Below are positions 44,495 through 55,775 of a stretch of DNA of 64,000 nt, in pieces. Each line of letters begins with the position of its first letter. Positions within the stretch are counted from its first letter, which is position 1. This DNA is from Garcia nutans (taxonomy: Eukaryota; Streptophyta; Magnoliopsida; Malpighiales; Euphorbiaceae). The DNA lies in assembly GCA_947685225.1 (NCBI GenBank), contig CANTUV010000008.1, positions 30,062,001 to 30,126,000 on the forward strand. The letters run 5' to 3'. The notes below the pieces were generated by a model. The model made no database searches. It had not been told where the DNA came from and worked only from the letters and a program-made list of their open reading frames with translations. Made by a program: the position numbers and the translations under genes.

Positions 44495-44734
44495 CTGTAA
44501 CGACCCTCCCCGACCAGGTCGGCTGCCCGGCCCACTAGTGGCTTACGGCCCGGCCTTTTCACCACCTGGGCACGGAGTCCGCAGGAGGCAAGCGATCGCT
44601 ACAGTACTGGACAGCCCTCGCGGCCCACCCAGCAGGATTTGTTAATTTGGCTTAATTCCTTGGAATTAAGTCGCCTCCCTGGATCGAACCCCTGACCTCC
44701 CACTTAAGAGAGCCAGCGAGAACCATCCAGTACC
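44495..44734 (-). repeat. SINE-like repeat, copy 2
   Basis: About 240 bp and nearly identical to copy 1, ten bases away in the same orientation. The main difference is the short hairpin next to the tRNA-like head: TTAATTCC...GGAATTAA here, against GGCTCCCTAAGGAGTCGCC in copy 1. The near-identity suggests recent tandem insertion or duplication. The 210 bases that follow (44735-44944) are plain AT-rich sequence. Confidence 0.5.
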
Positions 44735-44944
44735 GTGGTTAACTACCTTGGTCTTAGCAAAGGAATTTCAATTGATTAATATAGGATATATTTTTAAAGA
44801 AATTAAAATTTGATATTTAAAATAAAAAATAATTTCAATTGAAAATTGGGAGCATTTTTTTTTAAAATGGATATTTTCAAAAAAAATTTATTTTTTAAAA
44901 TTTTTAATGAAATCTCTTAAATATATCATTATAATAAATATCTC

Positions 44945-45865
44945 TATCTCTAAATTCCCCCTCGAAGAAATTCTTCTTTATAGTTTTCAAAGGAATGTTA
45001 TTATGTTGCCTTAAGCCTTGGACTAATCCTTTGGATCTGATACCGACGGGTATCATACCGCTTAGAACAGCATTTTCTTTCAGGCCTTTGAACCAATCGA
45101 TACGACTGCGGAGAGCAGCTTTGGATAAAAAGCGAGCAGTTTCTTGAAATCATGTGTTTGAATTCTACATATTGATCATTTTGAACTAAAAGAAAATTTT
45201 TTGGTGGAATAGTCACGTTATGTATAATATCTTGACTCTCAATAGTTATATACAAGTCTATATAACATAGAAAAGCAGGATGCCCATGACGTGTGCATAT
45301 CGGATGAACCAAATCCTTATTAAATTTGATTTTTCCATTAGAGGGTGCTCGTACATGTTCTGCAGTACCCCCCATGAATACTCCGCCAGTATGAAACGTT
45401 CTTAATGTTAGTTGAGTACCTGGCTCTCCGATGGATTGACCCATAATAATACCTGCGACTTCTCTCGATTCCACTAGATCGCCATGAGTAGGACTCCGAC
45501 CATAACATAATCGATAGATCCAAGAGGTACTCCTACAAGTAAAGGGAGTTCGAATAGATATTGTTTGTGTTTGAAAGGTTATGAATTGATTGTCAAGTCC
45601 AATCCCAATTTCTTGATTTCGAATGGCAATGCATCGTGTAGCCATATATATATTGTCTGCTAATACACGACCAATTAATGTTTCAATAAAAATTCTTTCT
45701 GACATCATCCCATTTCGAGGACTCACGGAGATCCCTCGGGTGGTGCCACAATCTATTCTACGTACAACAATGTGTTAAACTACTTCAACAAGTTTACGTG
45801 TAAGATATCCAACATCTGATGTTCGTACAACAGTATCGACAACCCCTTCCTCTTTTGAGAAGCCT
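44945..45865 (-). pseudogene. rpoC2: Plastid rpoC2 fragment with internal deletion
   Basis: On minus it encodes plastid RNA polymerase beta'' from VVDTVVRTSDVGYLTRKLVE through SPRNGMM (45726-45706), SIGEPGTQLTLRTFHTGG and LLVQNDQYVE (about 45165). It then jumps to the extreme C terminus (FQETARFLSKAALRSRIDW...LRQHNN, to about 44945). Most of the C-terminal half of the gene, roughly a thousand codons, is missing at the joint. Stops and substitutions consistent with C-to-T decay are present. It is a nuclear copy of plastid DNA and non-functional. Confidence 0.92.
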
Positions 45866-45964
45866 CCCTTCATCCACTCCGTCCCAAAGAGTAACTAGGA
45901 TAAATTCAATCACGTTTTCATGTTCCAATTGAACACTTTCTTTTTTTGATTATTCTCAAAGGAG

Positions 45965-47467
45965 AAGATTTTTCTGTTTACCAAACATATGCGGATCCAA
46001 TCACAATCTTATAATAAGAACAAGAGATCTTTTTCAATCAATCCCTTTGCCCCCTCATTCTTCGAGAAAATTTTTATTCAATTTTCTAAATCCATATCCA
46101 TTTTTCTTCTTTGTGATCTGGAAAAAAAGGGAGTCCCTTCAAATTTAAAATCGATCTTGATTTTTTGGTAAATTCATTAATTAAGTTTAAGAAATAAGCA
46201 ATTTCTATTGAAATGGATTTTATATCCATTTTTGGTTTAAATTCTTGATAATTTGTAATAAGAAGAAAAATATGCATTTTATTTATCCAAATCTTTTCTA
46301 CGGAATTTTTTATAGAAGTTTTCTTTAAACTTGTGGGTGAAAAAAAATTTTATTTTTCCGTGGTAGGACCCACTCAATAAGGGATCATATGTTTTGGGTA
46401 AATACTCTTTTTGAGTTTTATCATTATACAATCTAGTCTTTTTTTCGTGTGTATGCAGAGTAAGATATTCTTTATCTAAAGTTTGGACTCTTTTTAGAAA
46501 TTCATTACTTAGGTTTTTTCTTTTTTTTGTTCATTTTTAGAATTCTAATCGTTATACAATTTATCAGAAGAGAGTTTTTTTTGTTGTGAACAAAGACATT
46601 TTTTTTGTATCATTTCCAAAAAAGTTGACAAACTGGATGGATATGTAAAAGATATTCTTTCTTTTCCATCACTTTGACATGTATTAAATAAATATTGTGA
46701 CATTTCTTTTCTTACAACATTCTCAAAGTGATCATTATTTATATATCAAAATGGATGATTCCAATATTTAAAGTCAAAAAGAATAGTTACAAGAGGTTTT
46801 TCAAACCAGAAAAGATCTTTACTTTTTTTTTTATCTATCAATATTTCTAACTTTGAATTTTCTTGATTTCCAAAAAAGTACATTAGATCTAATAGAATTA
46901 TTTTGTTGTATCCAGCCTATCAATCCAACCCATTTCATGAATAAAATGTGATCAATTAACCAACCAACAAAACTACTTGTTACAAATAACATCTTATTGT
47001 TGCCTCGAAACATATAAATGTTGACTAATATGACTAACATTGAACTTGGTAAAATGAAATGGTTGAATAATTGAAAAATGAGATTACTCAGGAATACAAA
47101 TTGAATGCTAAGATTATGCATTGAATTTCTAGTAGTAGATCCATAATCAAAAAAGTGTTTGTGATTGTTCCAGAAAAAATGAAACAAAAGATAGGGCAGA
47201 GCTAGGACAGTTATTGTATTAGGTCTACCCAATGCTAGATGCAGAGGCGTATAATAGATCGATATGAACATCATGAGTTGTCCTGTAATTTTTCTCAGTT
47301 CCTTCTTCTCCTTCTTCTATAACCTAAGCTCGAAGAAGAAAGAAATAAGAGGGCCCCATGGAGAATGTGGTCAGAAATCCATAATAGAGTCTGACCACAA
47401 CGACCAAATTGATTATCTTCATGCATAAGGATACTAGATAACCTAGTATAAAATATTTCAAAATCAT
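45965..47467 (-). pseudogene. ycf1: Plastid ycf1 (TIC214) 5' fragment
   Basis: It starts with ATG at 47465-47467 (MILKYFILGYLVSLCMKIIN) and follows the N terminus of Ycf1, through FLTTFSMGPSYFF, HLALGRPNTITVLALPYLLF and NNKMLFVTSSFVGWLIDHIL. It continues into the region with KRVQTLDKEYLTLHTHEKK and GLPFFPDH. About 500 codons of roughly 1800 are present, with several stops (one right after SYFFLLRA) and frameshifts. It is joined to rpoC2 at about 45865-45965, a joint not found in plastomes. Confidence 0.9.
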
Positions 47468-47892
47468 CACAAACCTCCCTTTTTCTTTTCTATTGCAATT
47501 TCTAGATTATTATATAATGATTTTGAAACTTTTCATATATATAGAAATAGAATATAGAGAGAGATAGACTAGGTTCTCATTGAGTGGTTCGTACTTACTA
47601 CTTGGATTATCAGTTTCGTGGCTCACAAGAAATGGTTATATCAAGAAATCATTATCAAAGCAATTTTCTCTATTGGATTCTTAGTTAGCTTACTAGAAAT
47701 AGAACTATCTTGCCGGTCGGATGATCTTCTTTTGTGCCGACTGATTTGGTGCTGTCTTCCCACTTGACTAAGAAAGAGTCTCGACCGATTTGGAATCCTT
47801 TTTCCAATAGCAACACGATATATGGGATGGGACTTAACTACCGACTAGAACTCTTATTACTGTTACTGCTAATGGGGAATGGAAGATATTGC
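47468..47892. other. Unassigned, probably organelle-derived DNA
   Basis: It lies between the ycf1 start and the 23S fragment. The base composition is like its organellar neighbours, but I recognised no gene. It may include plastid spacer or mitochondrial sequence. Confidence 0.35.
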
Positions 47893-47952
47893 TCAAGATG
47901 GGAAACTTAGATGCTTTCAATAGTTATCTGCTCCGCACTTGGCTACCTAACG
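47893..47952 (-). pseudogene. rrn23: Plastid 23S rRNA fragment, left of the chromovirus
   Basis: The plus strand reads ...CTTAGATGCTTTCAATAG...CTCCGCACTTGGCTACCTAACG, the complement of the 3' domain of 23S rRNA. It continues at 55184 after the retrotransposon. TAACG (47948-47952) is the duplicated target. Confidence 0.88.
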
Positions 47953-50609
47953 TGTAGTATCCTAAAGTGTGCCCTAGAAGTTTTGATATAATTGTTGTTT
48001 TATTTAGATTAAATGTATATGATTTATTGGAAAGAGAAAGGAAGTGAAGAGAGAGTGTATATGTTGTATATATGAAAATATATACAACATATACAAGTCA
48101 ATATGGGAAAGTCAAGAGAAGATATTTTGTTATTTTTATTTTTAATTAAGTAATTAAAAAGGAAATTAAATAAGTGGAAGAGGAAATATTTGAATATTAT
48201 ATTATTAAAACACTTGGTGGAGATTTGAGAGGAGACAAAATATTTGACTTTTCTTCATTTGTCTTCTTCATTTTCTTCTTTTCCATTTGGGTGGCCGGCT
48301 ATCAAAGACAAAAGAGAGCAAGAGAGGGTTTTTGATTTCTAAGAGCAAATTGAAGGAAGAATCAAGTGATTAAGTTGGAAAAATTGTGAAGTTTCATCAA
48401 CTTTGGTAAGTTCTCTCTTGATTTCTCTTGTCTTAATTGAAGTTATGTTTGAGTTTGATTGTTGATAGTTGATAGTATGATTAGGTTTGATTGTGGTGTG
48501 TTTGTATGTGTTGGAATTGAGTTAAAGATAAGAAGTTAAGTTGGTGTTTGTGTTGGAAGAGTTAAGTTGTGTTTATGTTAGGGTTTTGAATTGGTTAGTT
48601 TTGTTGTAGATGTTGAGTTTGGTTAATTGTTTTTGGTTAATCTTCATGATATTTGTGTTTGATGAAGTTAGAAGCATAGAATATGTGAATTTGGTCCGAA
48701 ACAGAAGCATCTTGGATGCCACGCCCGTGGCCCTTGGCTGCCACGACCGTGGCCATTGGAAGCCATGGCCGTGGGGTTTTGAGCAAGGGAGGCAGAACCA
48801 TTTCTTAACCCACGCCCGTGGGGGTTGGGAGGCCACGACCGTGGGGTCCTAGAGAGAGATGTTGATTTGTAATTTATGATCTATGGGTCTAATATGATGT
48901 TAATAAGTGATTAATTGCATTGGAATGCATATGTATTTGTATTAAGTGGGTACTATTCATTTTGGATTAGGTTGTGAAGAGGTTGATTTGCCTTAACCTA
49001 AGTGGTAAAGAATTCTTGGAAGAGGAAGGTTGTAGATTGGTGTGAGTTATCTTAAGGTAAGTACAAACTACATGGTTGCATGCATTTACATGATCTTGAT
49101 ACTTAACATAATTGAATGTACATATGTTGAGTTTGATGAATGTTATGATTGGTATAATGTGAATGATTGATGAGCATCTAAAATGTGTGTTAATTCCATT
49201 GGTTATATACACTTGAATGATGAATTGATTAATGTGAATTGAGATATAATGAGATGTGAAGCCAAAGTGACTGGTTATGATGATTCAAATGAAATAAGTG
49301 GGGCATGTTTGCCTAGATGATGATATTCAATGAAATTAATTATGTATACTCTATTGATGAGATGTGAAGCCATGGTTGTTGGCTATAATGATAATGATGC
49401 AAATGAGATGATTGAGGCATGGTTGCCTAAGTGATGATGAGTAAATGAGAATGAAATTGATAATGAAATCATGAATGAATTGTGTGTCTAATGTGTTATT
49501 CCATTTTTAGAGTTTTGTTGTTGGTGGCATGCCTATAGTAACAATCTCTTGAAGTTAGGTTGGGCTCGATCCTTGAAGCCAAGTTGGGTTGAAGTTTAGC
49601 ATGCTTAACTCCCCTTGAAGCTTGGTTGGGTCTAGTCCTTGAAGCCTAATTGAGATGTTACAACCCTTGAAGCTAGGTTGGGTTTGGTTCTTAAAGCCAA
49701 GTTGGGTTGATACTTAGCATGCTTTGTTCCCCTTGAAGCTTGGTTGAACCTAAATCCTTGATGCCTAGTTGGGATAATGATAATGATAAATGTGATAATT
49801 AAACCAAAACATTAACTCTGAAAGTTGAATGGCATATTAGTGTCTTTTGGGCCCTTGCTTGTCTTTGTTTAGATGTGATTCTTAAATGGTGAAACAAATG
49901 AATAATGTGATACATGCTTGTCTTTGCTTTAATATGAACTATGGAGTGAGATATAATGGTATGAGATAATTATATTACATAAGTAACTTATTGAAAATGC
50001 ATGTGGTTTGGAAAGCTATGTTGAGTAATGAAACTATGAAGATACAACATGAAGTGTAATGTGGTTATGGATGTAGAAATTGTGAATACTACTTCATGAA
50101 TGTTTTGATAAGTTATTGAGTTATATAAGACTTTGAAATGTAATCTTCTTTTGAATTGATTATGAAATTTAATTGTGTGATATTGGCATTGCATTGAAGC
50201 ATAATATTATTGTAGTTTGTGCCACTAAGCCGTTGGCTTAGCGAGATTGTGGTTCATCGCGCAGGTGACAGGGAAGAATCGGAGAGTTCCTCTAGGTCGA
50301 GTAGAGTCTAGATTTTGAGATGTTGAGAGTGGAGCTTAAAGATCAAAGACAAACTGCCAAACATGTATATATGTTATGTTTTTGTAAAAGAATTGATTTG
50401 TATGTTTATGTATTTTGATGTATATAAATATATGTAAATATAACTATATTTTCCGCTGTGTATTGAATAAATGTCTAAGTTTGCTTATATTATTGTTTAA
50501 AAAAAAATGAGTTGTTTGTTAGTAAACCGTGGCAGTCCTATATTCAGTATATGTATATTACGATCGTATTAGCATGCAGTGTATGTATACGGGGTATAGG
50601 GGTGTTACA
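47953..50609 (+). mobile_element. 5' LTR of the deleted chromovirus (copy h)
   Basis: 2657 bp from TGTAGTATCC to GGTGTTACA. The cassette of CCACGCCCGTGG-type palindromes is at 48715-48845. Hairpin one is at 50225-50241; hairpin two is weakened (GCGAGAT instead of GCGCGAT). Confidence 0.93.
48715..48845. repeat. Palindromic CCACG/CGTGG cassette in LTR copy h
   Basis: Five near-palindromes, including CCACGCCCGTGG and CCATGGCCGTGG, about 0.76-0.89 kb from the LTR 5' end. It is closely related to the cassette of copy c but shorter. Confidence 0.75.
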
Positions 50610-50616
50610 ATTATTT

Positions 50617-50628
50617 TGGTATCAGAGC
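50617..50628 (+). promoter_or_regulatory. Primer binding site for initiator tRNA-Met
   Basis: TGGTATCAGAGC, seven bases after the LTR end, identical to the site in the complete element. Confidence 0.93.
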
Positions 50629-50754
50629 CTAGGTTTGAGATTCTCAACCTATGTCAATTGTAAGAAAAAGGAAATTTTGAGTTTTAAAATATTGTTTTTA
50701 AATAAGATACATGTTTTGGTATGGCAGTCTCTGATCTTTAATGAGGTATATTAT

Positions 50755-52312
50755 TGTGAACACTCGAATTTTGAGGCTCGGAAAGTCGATTTTCTCAAAC
50801 CGCAGACGACTGAGCCGGACTGGAGGTCCACGGTAAAGTTCACCGAAAATATATCAACATGGTACTTGAAATGTCCGGTGCGACGCAAGGATCACGGATA
50901 TGGTCTCGGAATAATTTTTGGAGGCCCGTAGCTCCCGAAAAATCAGTTTGAGCGAAAACCGGACGAAACCGGCGGCCCAGCCACCGTGACCCCAGCGGCT
51001 CAGCCGCCAAAGTCGGCGGCTCTGCCGCCGTGACCGGCGGCTCGGCCGCCATGGACGGCGGCCCGGCCGCCGAGACCGACGGTTCAGCGGCCGTCCAGCC
51101 CGATTTTGCCTATAAATTGCCTTCAAGTGTTCAGAAAAACGGGTTGGACTTTTCCGGGTGGGCCTCATGCTGTCGAATTCTTTTCACGCTTAAAAACGAT
51201 TAAGAACTTTTATTTGCATAAATCTAACCGTGTGCTGCAGGAAACAATCTGTAATCAAGAATCATAATCCCCGGTTCAAGAAAACGAGATCTGGAACTTC
51301 GAAGCGGGAAAATCCTAAGCAAGGTAATATTCTAATCCATCATTTGTCAATTTAAGCATATCATAAGCATTCTATCTTCTTCTCAATTTCTTCTCGGTCA
51401 AAGACCTAATCCTTTTAGGTCTAAGGCCTAATGGACTAATCAATCAGCCTCTTTGGCACAAAGACTTAAATTACATCTCTTTGGTACAAAGTACCTACAT
51501 TTCACAATTAAAATCATTTTGTTGGCACGGAGCCTAAATTACACCATTTTGGTACGAAGTACCTAAAATTTCACAATTTAGCACTAAGTGCTGAAATTCA
51601 CATTTTTGGCATGGAGCCCAACCACACTTGGCCAAAGGCCCAAAATTTGCACTCTTTTGGTACAAAGTACCTAAAATTGGAGAATTTAGCACTAAGTGCT
51701 AAATCTCACATCTTTGGCATGAAGCCCGACAACACTTGGCCAAAGGCCTAAATTGCACTCTTTTGGTACAAAGTACCTAAAATTGCACCATTTAGCACTA
51801 AGTGCTAAATTTCACAACTCTGGCATGAAGCCCGACTCAATTAAAATCAACCTTTGGCATGGAGCCTAAATTCCACTCTTTTGGTACAAAGTACCTAAAT
51901 CTCACATCTTTGGCATGAAGCCCGACAATGCACGAAGCATACACACACATGCATGAAGCATAATTTTCATCGCCTTTAAATAGGCTTTTCCGAACTACAT
52001 GGGCTTTGATCTCCTATTCAAACGGGAGTATGTAGGCATGTTTGGGATTCACCCCAAATAGCAAGTCCACAAACTACCAACAATCTTTTTGTCTTTAAAT
52101 TTGTTCCATTTTTGCAAGTTAATCAAAAGCATGACATAGTCCCCGAATCCTCCTTGGGTTCGCAGACTAGAAGCCTTTACATTGGATGCATTATTGGAGT
52201 CAAACAAGGGTTTTCTTAGTTTTTCCCTTCGAACAAAATAAACTGAGTGGCGACTCCCGACAACGAGTGAACTTTCGCCCGGATCCTTTTCGGGCGGAAC
52301 CCGAGGTTCACA
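50755..52312 (+). mobile_element. Solo LTR, family 2, TSD ATTAT
   Basis: It runs TGTGAACACTCG...CGAGGTTCACA with perfect ATTAT duplications (50750-50754, 52313-52317). It is homologous to 4078-5403. It has a GC-rich block of GCGGC/GCCGCC inverted repeats (about 50970-51095) just upstream of TATAAATT (51111-51118), then tandem GGTACAAAGTACC / GGCACGGAGCC / GCACTAAGTGC motifs (about 51440-51910). It interrupts the leader of the deleted chromovirus. Confidence 0.92.
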
Positions 52313-52344
52313 ATTATGCTATGTTTGCAGATATAGGTAGTGAT

Positions 52345-53601
52345 GGCATCCCATTCACGTTAGTCTGTAGAAGGTAGTGCAGAGAGTGTAGCTCCTGAAG
52401 AGGGTAGAGATGGAGCTAGGGTTGAGAGAGTTAGTGAGGCACCTGTTTTTGTGCCAGAGAGATCAGCTGCTGAGGAGGTTTCGCCGAGTTGGTTAAGGCA
52501 TATGGTAGAATTGTTGAGGGGAGCTCCCATACAGCAGCCACCACCGCCACCATAGCCTTTAGTGCCAGTGAGACATTATGATAAGTTAAGGAAGTATGGG
52601 GCTGAGGATTTCTTGGGCACTATAGATCCTGCAGTGGCTGAGCAGTGGTTGGACAAAGTGCAGAGGATATTCTTTCAGTTGCAAGCCACTTCTGATGAGA
52701 AATTTGATTATGCTAGATCCTTGTTGCAGAAAGATGCCTATGACTGGTGGAAGACGGTTCCTCATGCCATGGATGATCCACCTACATTATCTTATGGTGA
52801 TTTTCTGAGGGAGTTCGAGCAGAAATATACTCCGAGGGAGTATAAAGATGTTAAGAAGATGGAATTCCTGAATTTGAGACAAGACAACCGGACAGTGACA
52901 GAATATGAGATTGAGTACATCCGGTTGAGCACTATGCCGAGGGGATTATCTCTGATGAAATAGACCAGTGCAGAAGATTTGAGGAGGGATTGAGGCCCTC
53001 TATTATGTGCATTGTTGCTGGTTCTTGGTACCAGGATTTCTCTCAGCTAGTTGCAGCAGCTAGAAGTGTTGAGAGAGCACAGGGCATTGCAGTAGCTGCT
53101 ACTGAGGAGGAGACCAGAGTAAGGAGATCCCAGTTTGAGGTAGGATCTTCATCTATGAAAAGGGGCCGAGGAAGTTTTGTTCCGAGAATTAGTAGGAGCT
53201 AGAGACAGTCGGGCAGAGCAGTTCAGTATCAGAGGCAGAGACCGAGACCGACAGTTTCTGTAGCTAGTACCCCGACTCCAGTGGTTCCGATATCTACTCC
53301 ACCTGTATGTATTCATTGTGGTAGGACCCATGGGGGTGTTTGTTGGAAGACGGGTGGATCAGGAGTATGCTTTAGATGTGGGTCACCAGCTCATTTTATT
53401 AAAGATTGCCCTGAGCTCCAAGATAATAGACAGACTAATACTGCAGCTTCTCGACCCAGTGTTAGCAGAGGTGGTCAAGGGGTCAGAGGTTTCAGTAGAG
53501 GTGGTAGACCTGGGTTTAGTCAGAGAGGAGGATCTGCATCTAGAGGCAGTAGGCCAGATGAGACCGGATCTTCTCAGAGAGTATATGTGATGCAGAGGTA
53601 G
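52345..53601 (+). pseudogene. gag: Chromovirus gag relic
   Basis: The Gag N terminus is frameshifted (52345-52560). The core reads from VRHYDKLRKYGAEDF at 52568 to about 52930, where a frameshift occurs in the IRLSQYAGG region. A TAG near 53200 interrupts the basic region. The zinc-knuckle part (CIHCGRTHGGVC and CFRCGSPAHFIKDC) reads to about 53601. Here the codon equivalent to the gag stop of the complete element is GGA, so Gag reads on into the Pol leader until a TAG 14 codons later (a CAG-to-TAG change). It is non-functional. Confidence 0.9.
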
Positions 53602-54335
53602 CCGGATGCTTCAGCAGTTATAGCGGGTACATTTTCTTTATTTGATATTCCAGTTCTTGCTTTGATTGATCCAGGATCTACTCACTCATACATAAGTGCA
53701 TCTATCTTGCCTGTGTCTGAATTGCATTCAGAGTCCTTAGGATTTGATGTCTTAGTGACAAATCCTTTAGGACATAGTGTTGTGGTGAGTAAAGTGCATC
53801 GAGATAGTGCAGTTGTGGTGCAAGGTGAGAAGTTTTTGGGTGATTTGATTGAAATGCCTTTTAAGGAGTATGATTTGATCTTAGGCATGGATTGGTTGTC
53901 TAAGCATGGAGCTGTGGTAGATTGTCAAAAGAAGTGTGTTACTTTGAGAACTGGTGATGGTAGATATGTGATGGTATCTAGTGAGCAGAGACAACTTGCA
54001 TCCTTGTTTGTTTCAGCTGTAACAGCTAGAAAGTTGATTAGAAAAGGGTGTGATGCTTATCTTGCTCATGTGGTGGATACTAGAGTAGTGGGTTCTCAAC
54101 TTGATAGTATAACCACAGTTGCAGAATTTCCAGATGTGTTTCTTGAGGAGTTGCCAGGGTTACCCCCTGAGAGAGAGGTTGAGTTTGGTATCAATTTGTT
54201 GCCTAGTACCACTCCCATCTCTATTACTCCTTATCGAATGGCACCTGCTGAATTGAGAGAGTTGAAGGTGCAGTTGCAGGAGTTGTTGGATAAAGGGTTT
54301 ATTCGCCCTAGTGTTTCTCCGTGGGGTGTCTTTTG
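53602..54335 (+). pseudogene. pol: Truncated chromovirus pol (protease to RT start)
   Basis: It continues the gag frame: the protease active site (LIDPGSTHSYIS) is at about 53663-53700, the protease-RT linker follows, and the frame reaches DKGFIRPSVSPWG (equivalent to Pol residues 235-246). There it breaks into LTR-like sequence. RT, RNase H and integrase are gone. Confidence 0.92.
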
Positions 54336-55183
54336 GCATATTAGTGATAAATGATAAATATGATAATTAAACCAAAACATTAACTCTGAAAGTTGAATGG
54401 CATATTAGTGTCTTTTGGGCCCATGTTTGTCTTTGTTTAGATGTGATTCTTGAATGGTGAAACAAATGAATAATGTGATACATGCTTGTCTTTGCTTTAA
54501 TATGAACTATGGAGTGAGATATAATGTTATGAGATAATTATATTACATAAGTAACTTATTGAAATTGCATGTGGTTTGGAAAGCTATGTTGAGTAATGAA
54601 ACTATGAAGATACCACATGAAGTGTAATGTGGTTAGGGATGTAGAAATTGTGAATACTACTTCATGAATGTTTTGATAAGTTATTGAGTTATATAAGACT
54701 TTGAAATGTAATCTTCTTTTGAATTGATTATGAAATTTAATTGTGTGATATTTGCATTGCATTGAAGCATAATATTATTGTAGTTTGTGCCACTAAGTCG
54801 TTGGCTTAGCGCGATTGTGGTTGATCGCGCAGGTGATAGGGAAGAACCGGAGAGTTCCTCTAGGCTGAGTAGAGTTTAGATTTTAAGGTGTTGAGAGTGG
54901 AGCTTAAAGATCAAAGATCAAAGACAAACTGCCAAACATGTATATATGTTATGTTTTTGTAAAAGAATTGATTTGTATGTTTATGTATTTTGATGTATAT
55001 AAATATATGTAAATATAACTATATTTTCCGCTGTGTATTGAATAAATGTCTAAGTTTGCTTATATTATTGTTTAAAAAAAATGAGTTGTTTGTTAGTAAA
55101 CCGTGGCAGTCCTATATTCAGTATACGTATATTACGATCGTATTAGCATGCAGTGTACGTATACGGGGTATAGGGGTGTCACA
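54336..55183 (+). mobile_element. 3' LTR remnant (copy i) with filler at the joint
   Basis: After CCGTGGGG of pol come about 25 bases made of LTR words in swapped order (TGTCTTTTGG then GGCATATTAGTG). From about 54350 normal LTR sequence runs to GGGGTGTCACA. It closely resembles the 3' third of copy h. The hairpin stem at 54793-54809 has one C-to-T change giving a wobble pair; the second stem (GCGCGAT...ATCGCGC) is perfect. Confidence 0.88.
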
Positions 55184-55775
55184 TAACGTTTACCATGGGC
55201 ACGATAACTGGTACACCAGAGGTACATCCTTCCCGATCCTCTTGTACTAGGGAATGGTCCTTTCAATGCTCTAACGCCCACACCGAATATGGACCAAACT
55301 GTCTCACGACATTCTGAACCCAGCTTACATACTGCTTTAATGGGCGAACAACCCAACCCTTAGAACATACTATAGCCCCTGGTGGCGAAGAGCCGACATC
55401 GAGGTGCCAAACCTTTCTGTCGATGTGAGCTCTTGGGGAAGATCAAACTAATATCCCTAGAGTAACTTTTATCCATTGAGCGACGACCCTTCCACTAAGC
55501 ACTATCGGATCACTAAGGCCGATTTTGGTCCCTGCTCTATGGGTGGGTCTTGTAGTCAAGCTTCCTTTTGCCTTTGCACTCAAGGGCCAATCTCTGTCAG
55601 GCTCGAGGAAACCTTTGTACTCCTCTGTTACCTTTTGGGAGGCCTATGCTCCATAGAAAATGTCTACTTGAGACTATCCCTTGGCCCGTAGGTCCTGACA
55701 CAAGGTTAGAATTCTAGCTCTTCCAGAGTGGTATCTCACTGATGGCTCGGACCCCCCTCGAAAGGACTTGCCAAC
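55184..55775 (-). pseudogene. rrn23: Plastid 23S rRNA fragment, right of the chromovirus
   Basis: It continues 47952 after the duplicated TAACG. The plus strand shows the complement of 23S domains V-VI, for example GGCACGATAACTGGTACACC, GACATCGAGGTGCCAAACC and CTTCCAGAGTGGTATCTCAC. Many C-to-T changes are visible. The match fades at about 55775 (CTCGGACCCCCC). Confidence 0.9.

Larger units (their letters stand above)
47953..55183 (+). mobile_element. Deleted chromovirus inserted in plastid-derived DNA, TSD TAACG
   Basis: Same family as 17514-27552, in plus orientation. It has a full 5' LTR, a tRNA-iMet primer site, gag and the start of pol, then a deletion joining the beginning of reverse transcriptase to the middle of the 3' LTR. 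Perfect TAACG duplications flank it (47948-47952, 55184-55188). A family-2 solo LTR is inserted between the primer site and gag. Frameshifts and stops show it is older than the complete element. It post-dates the plastid insertion. Confidence 0.93.
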
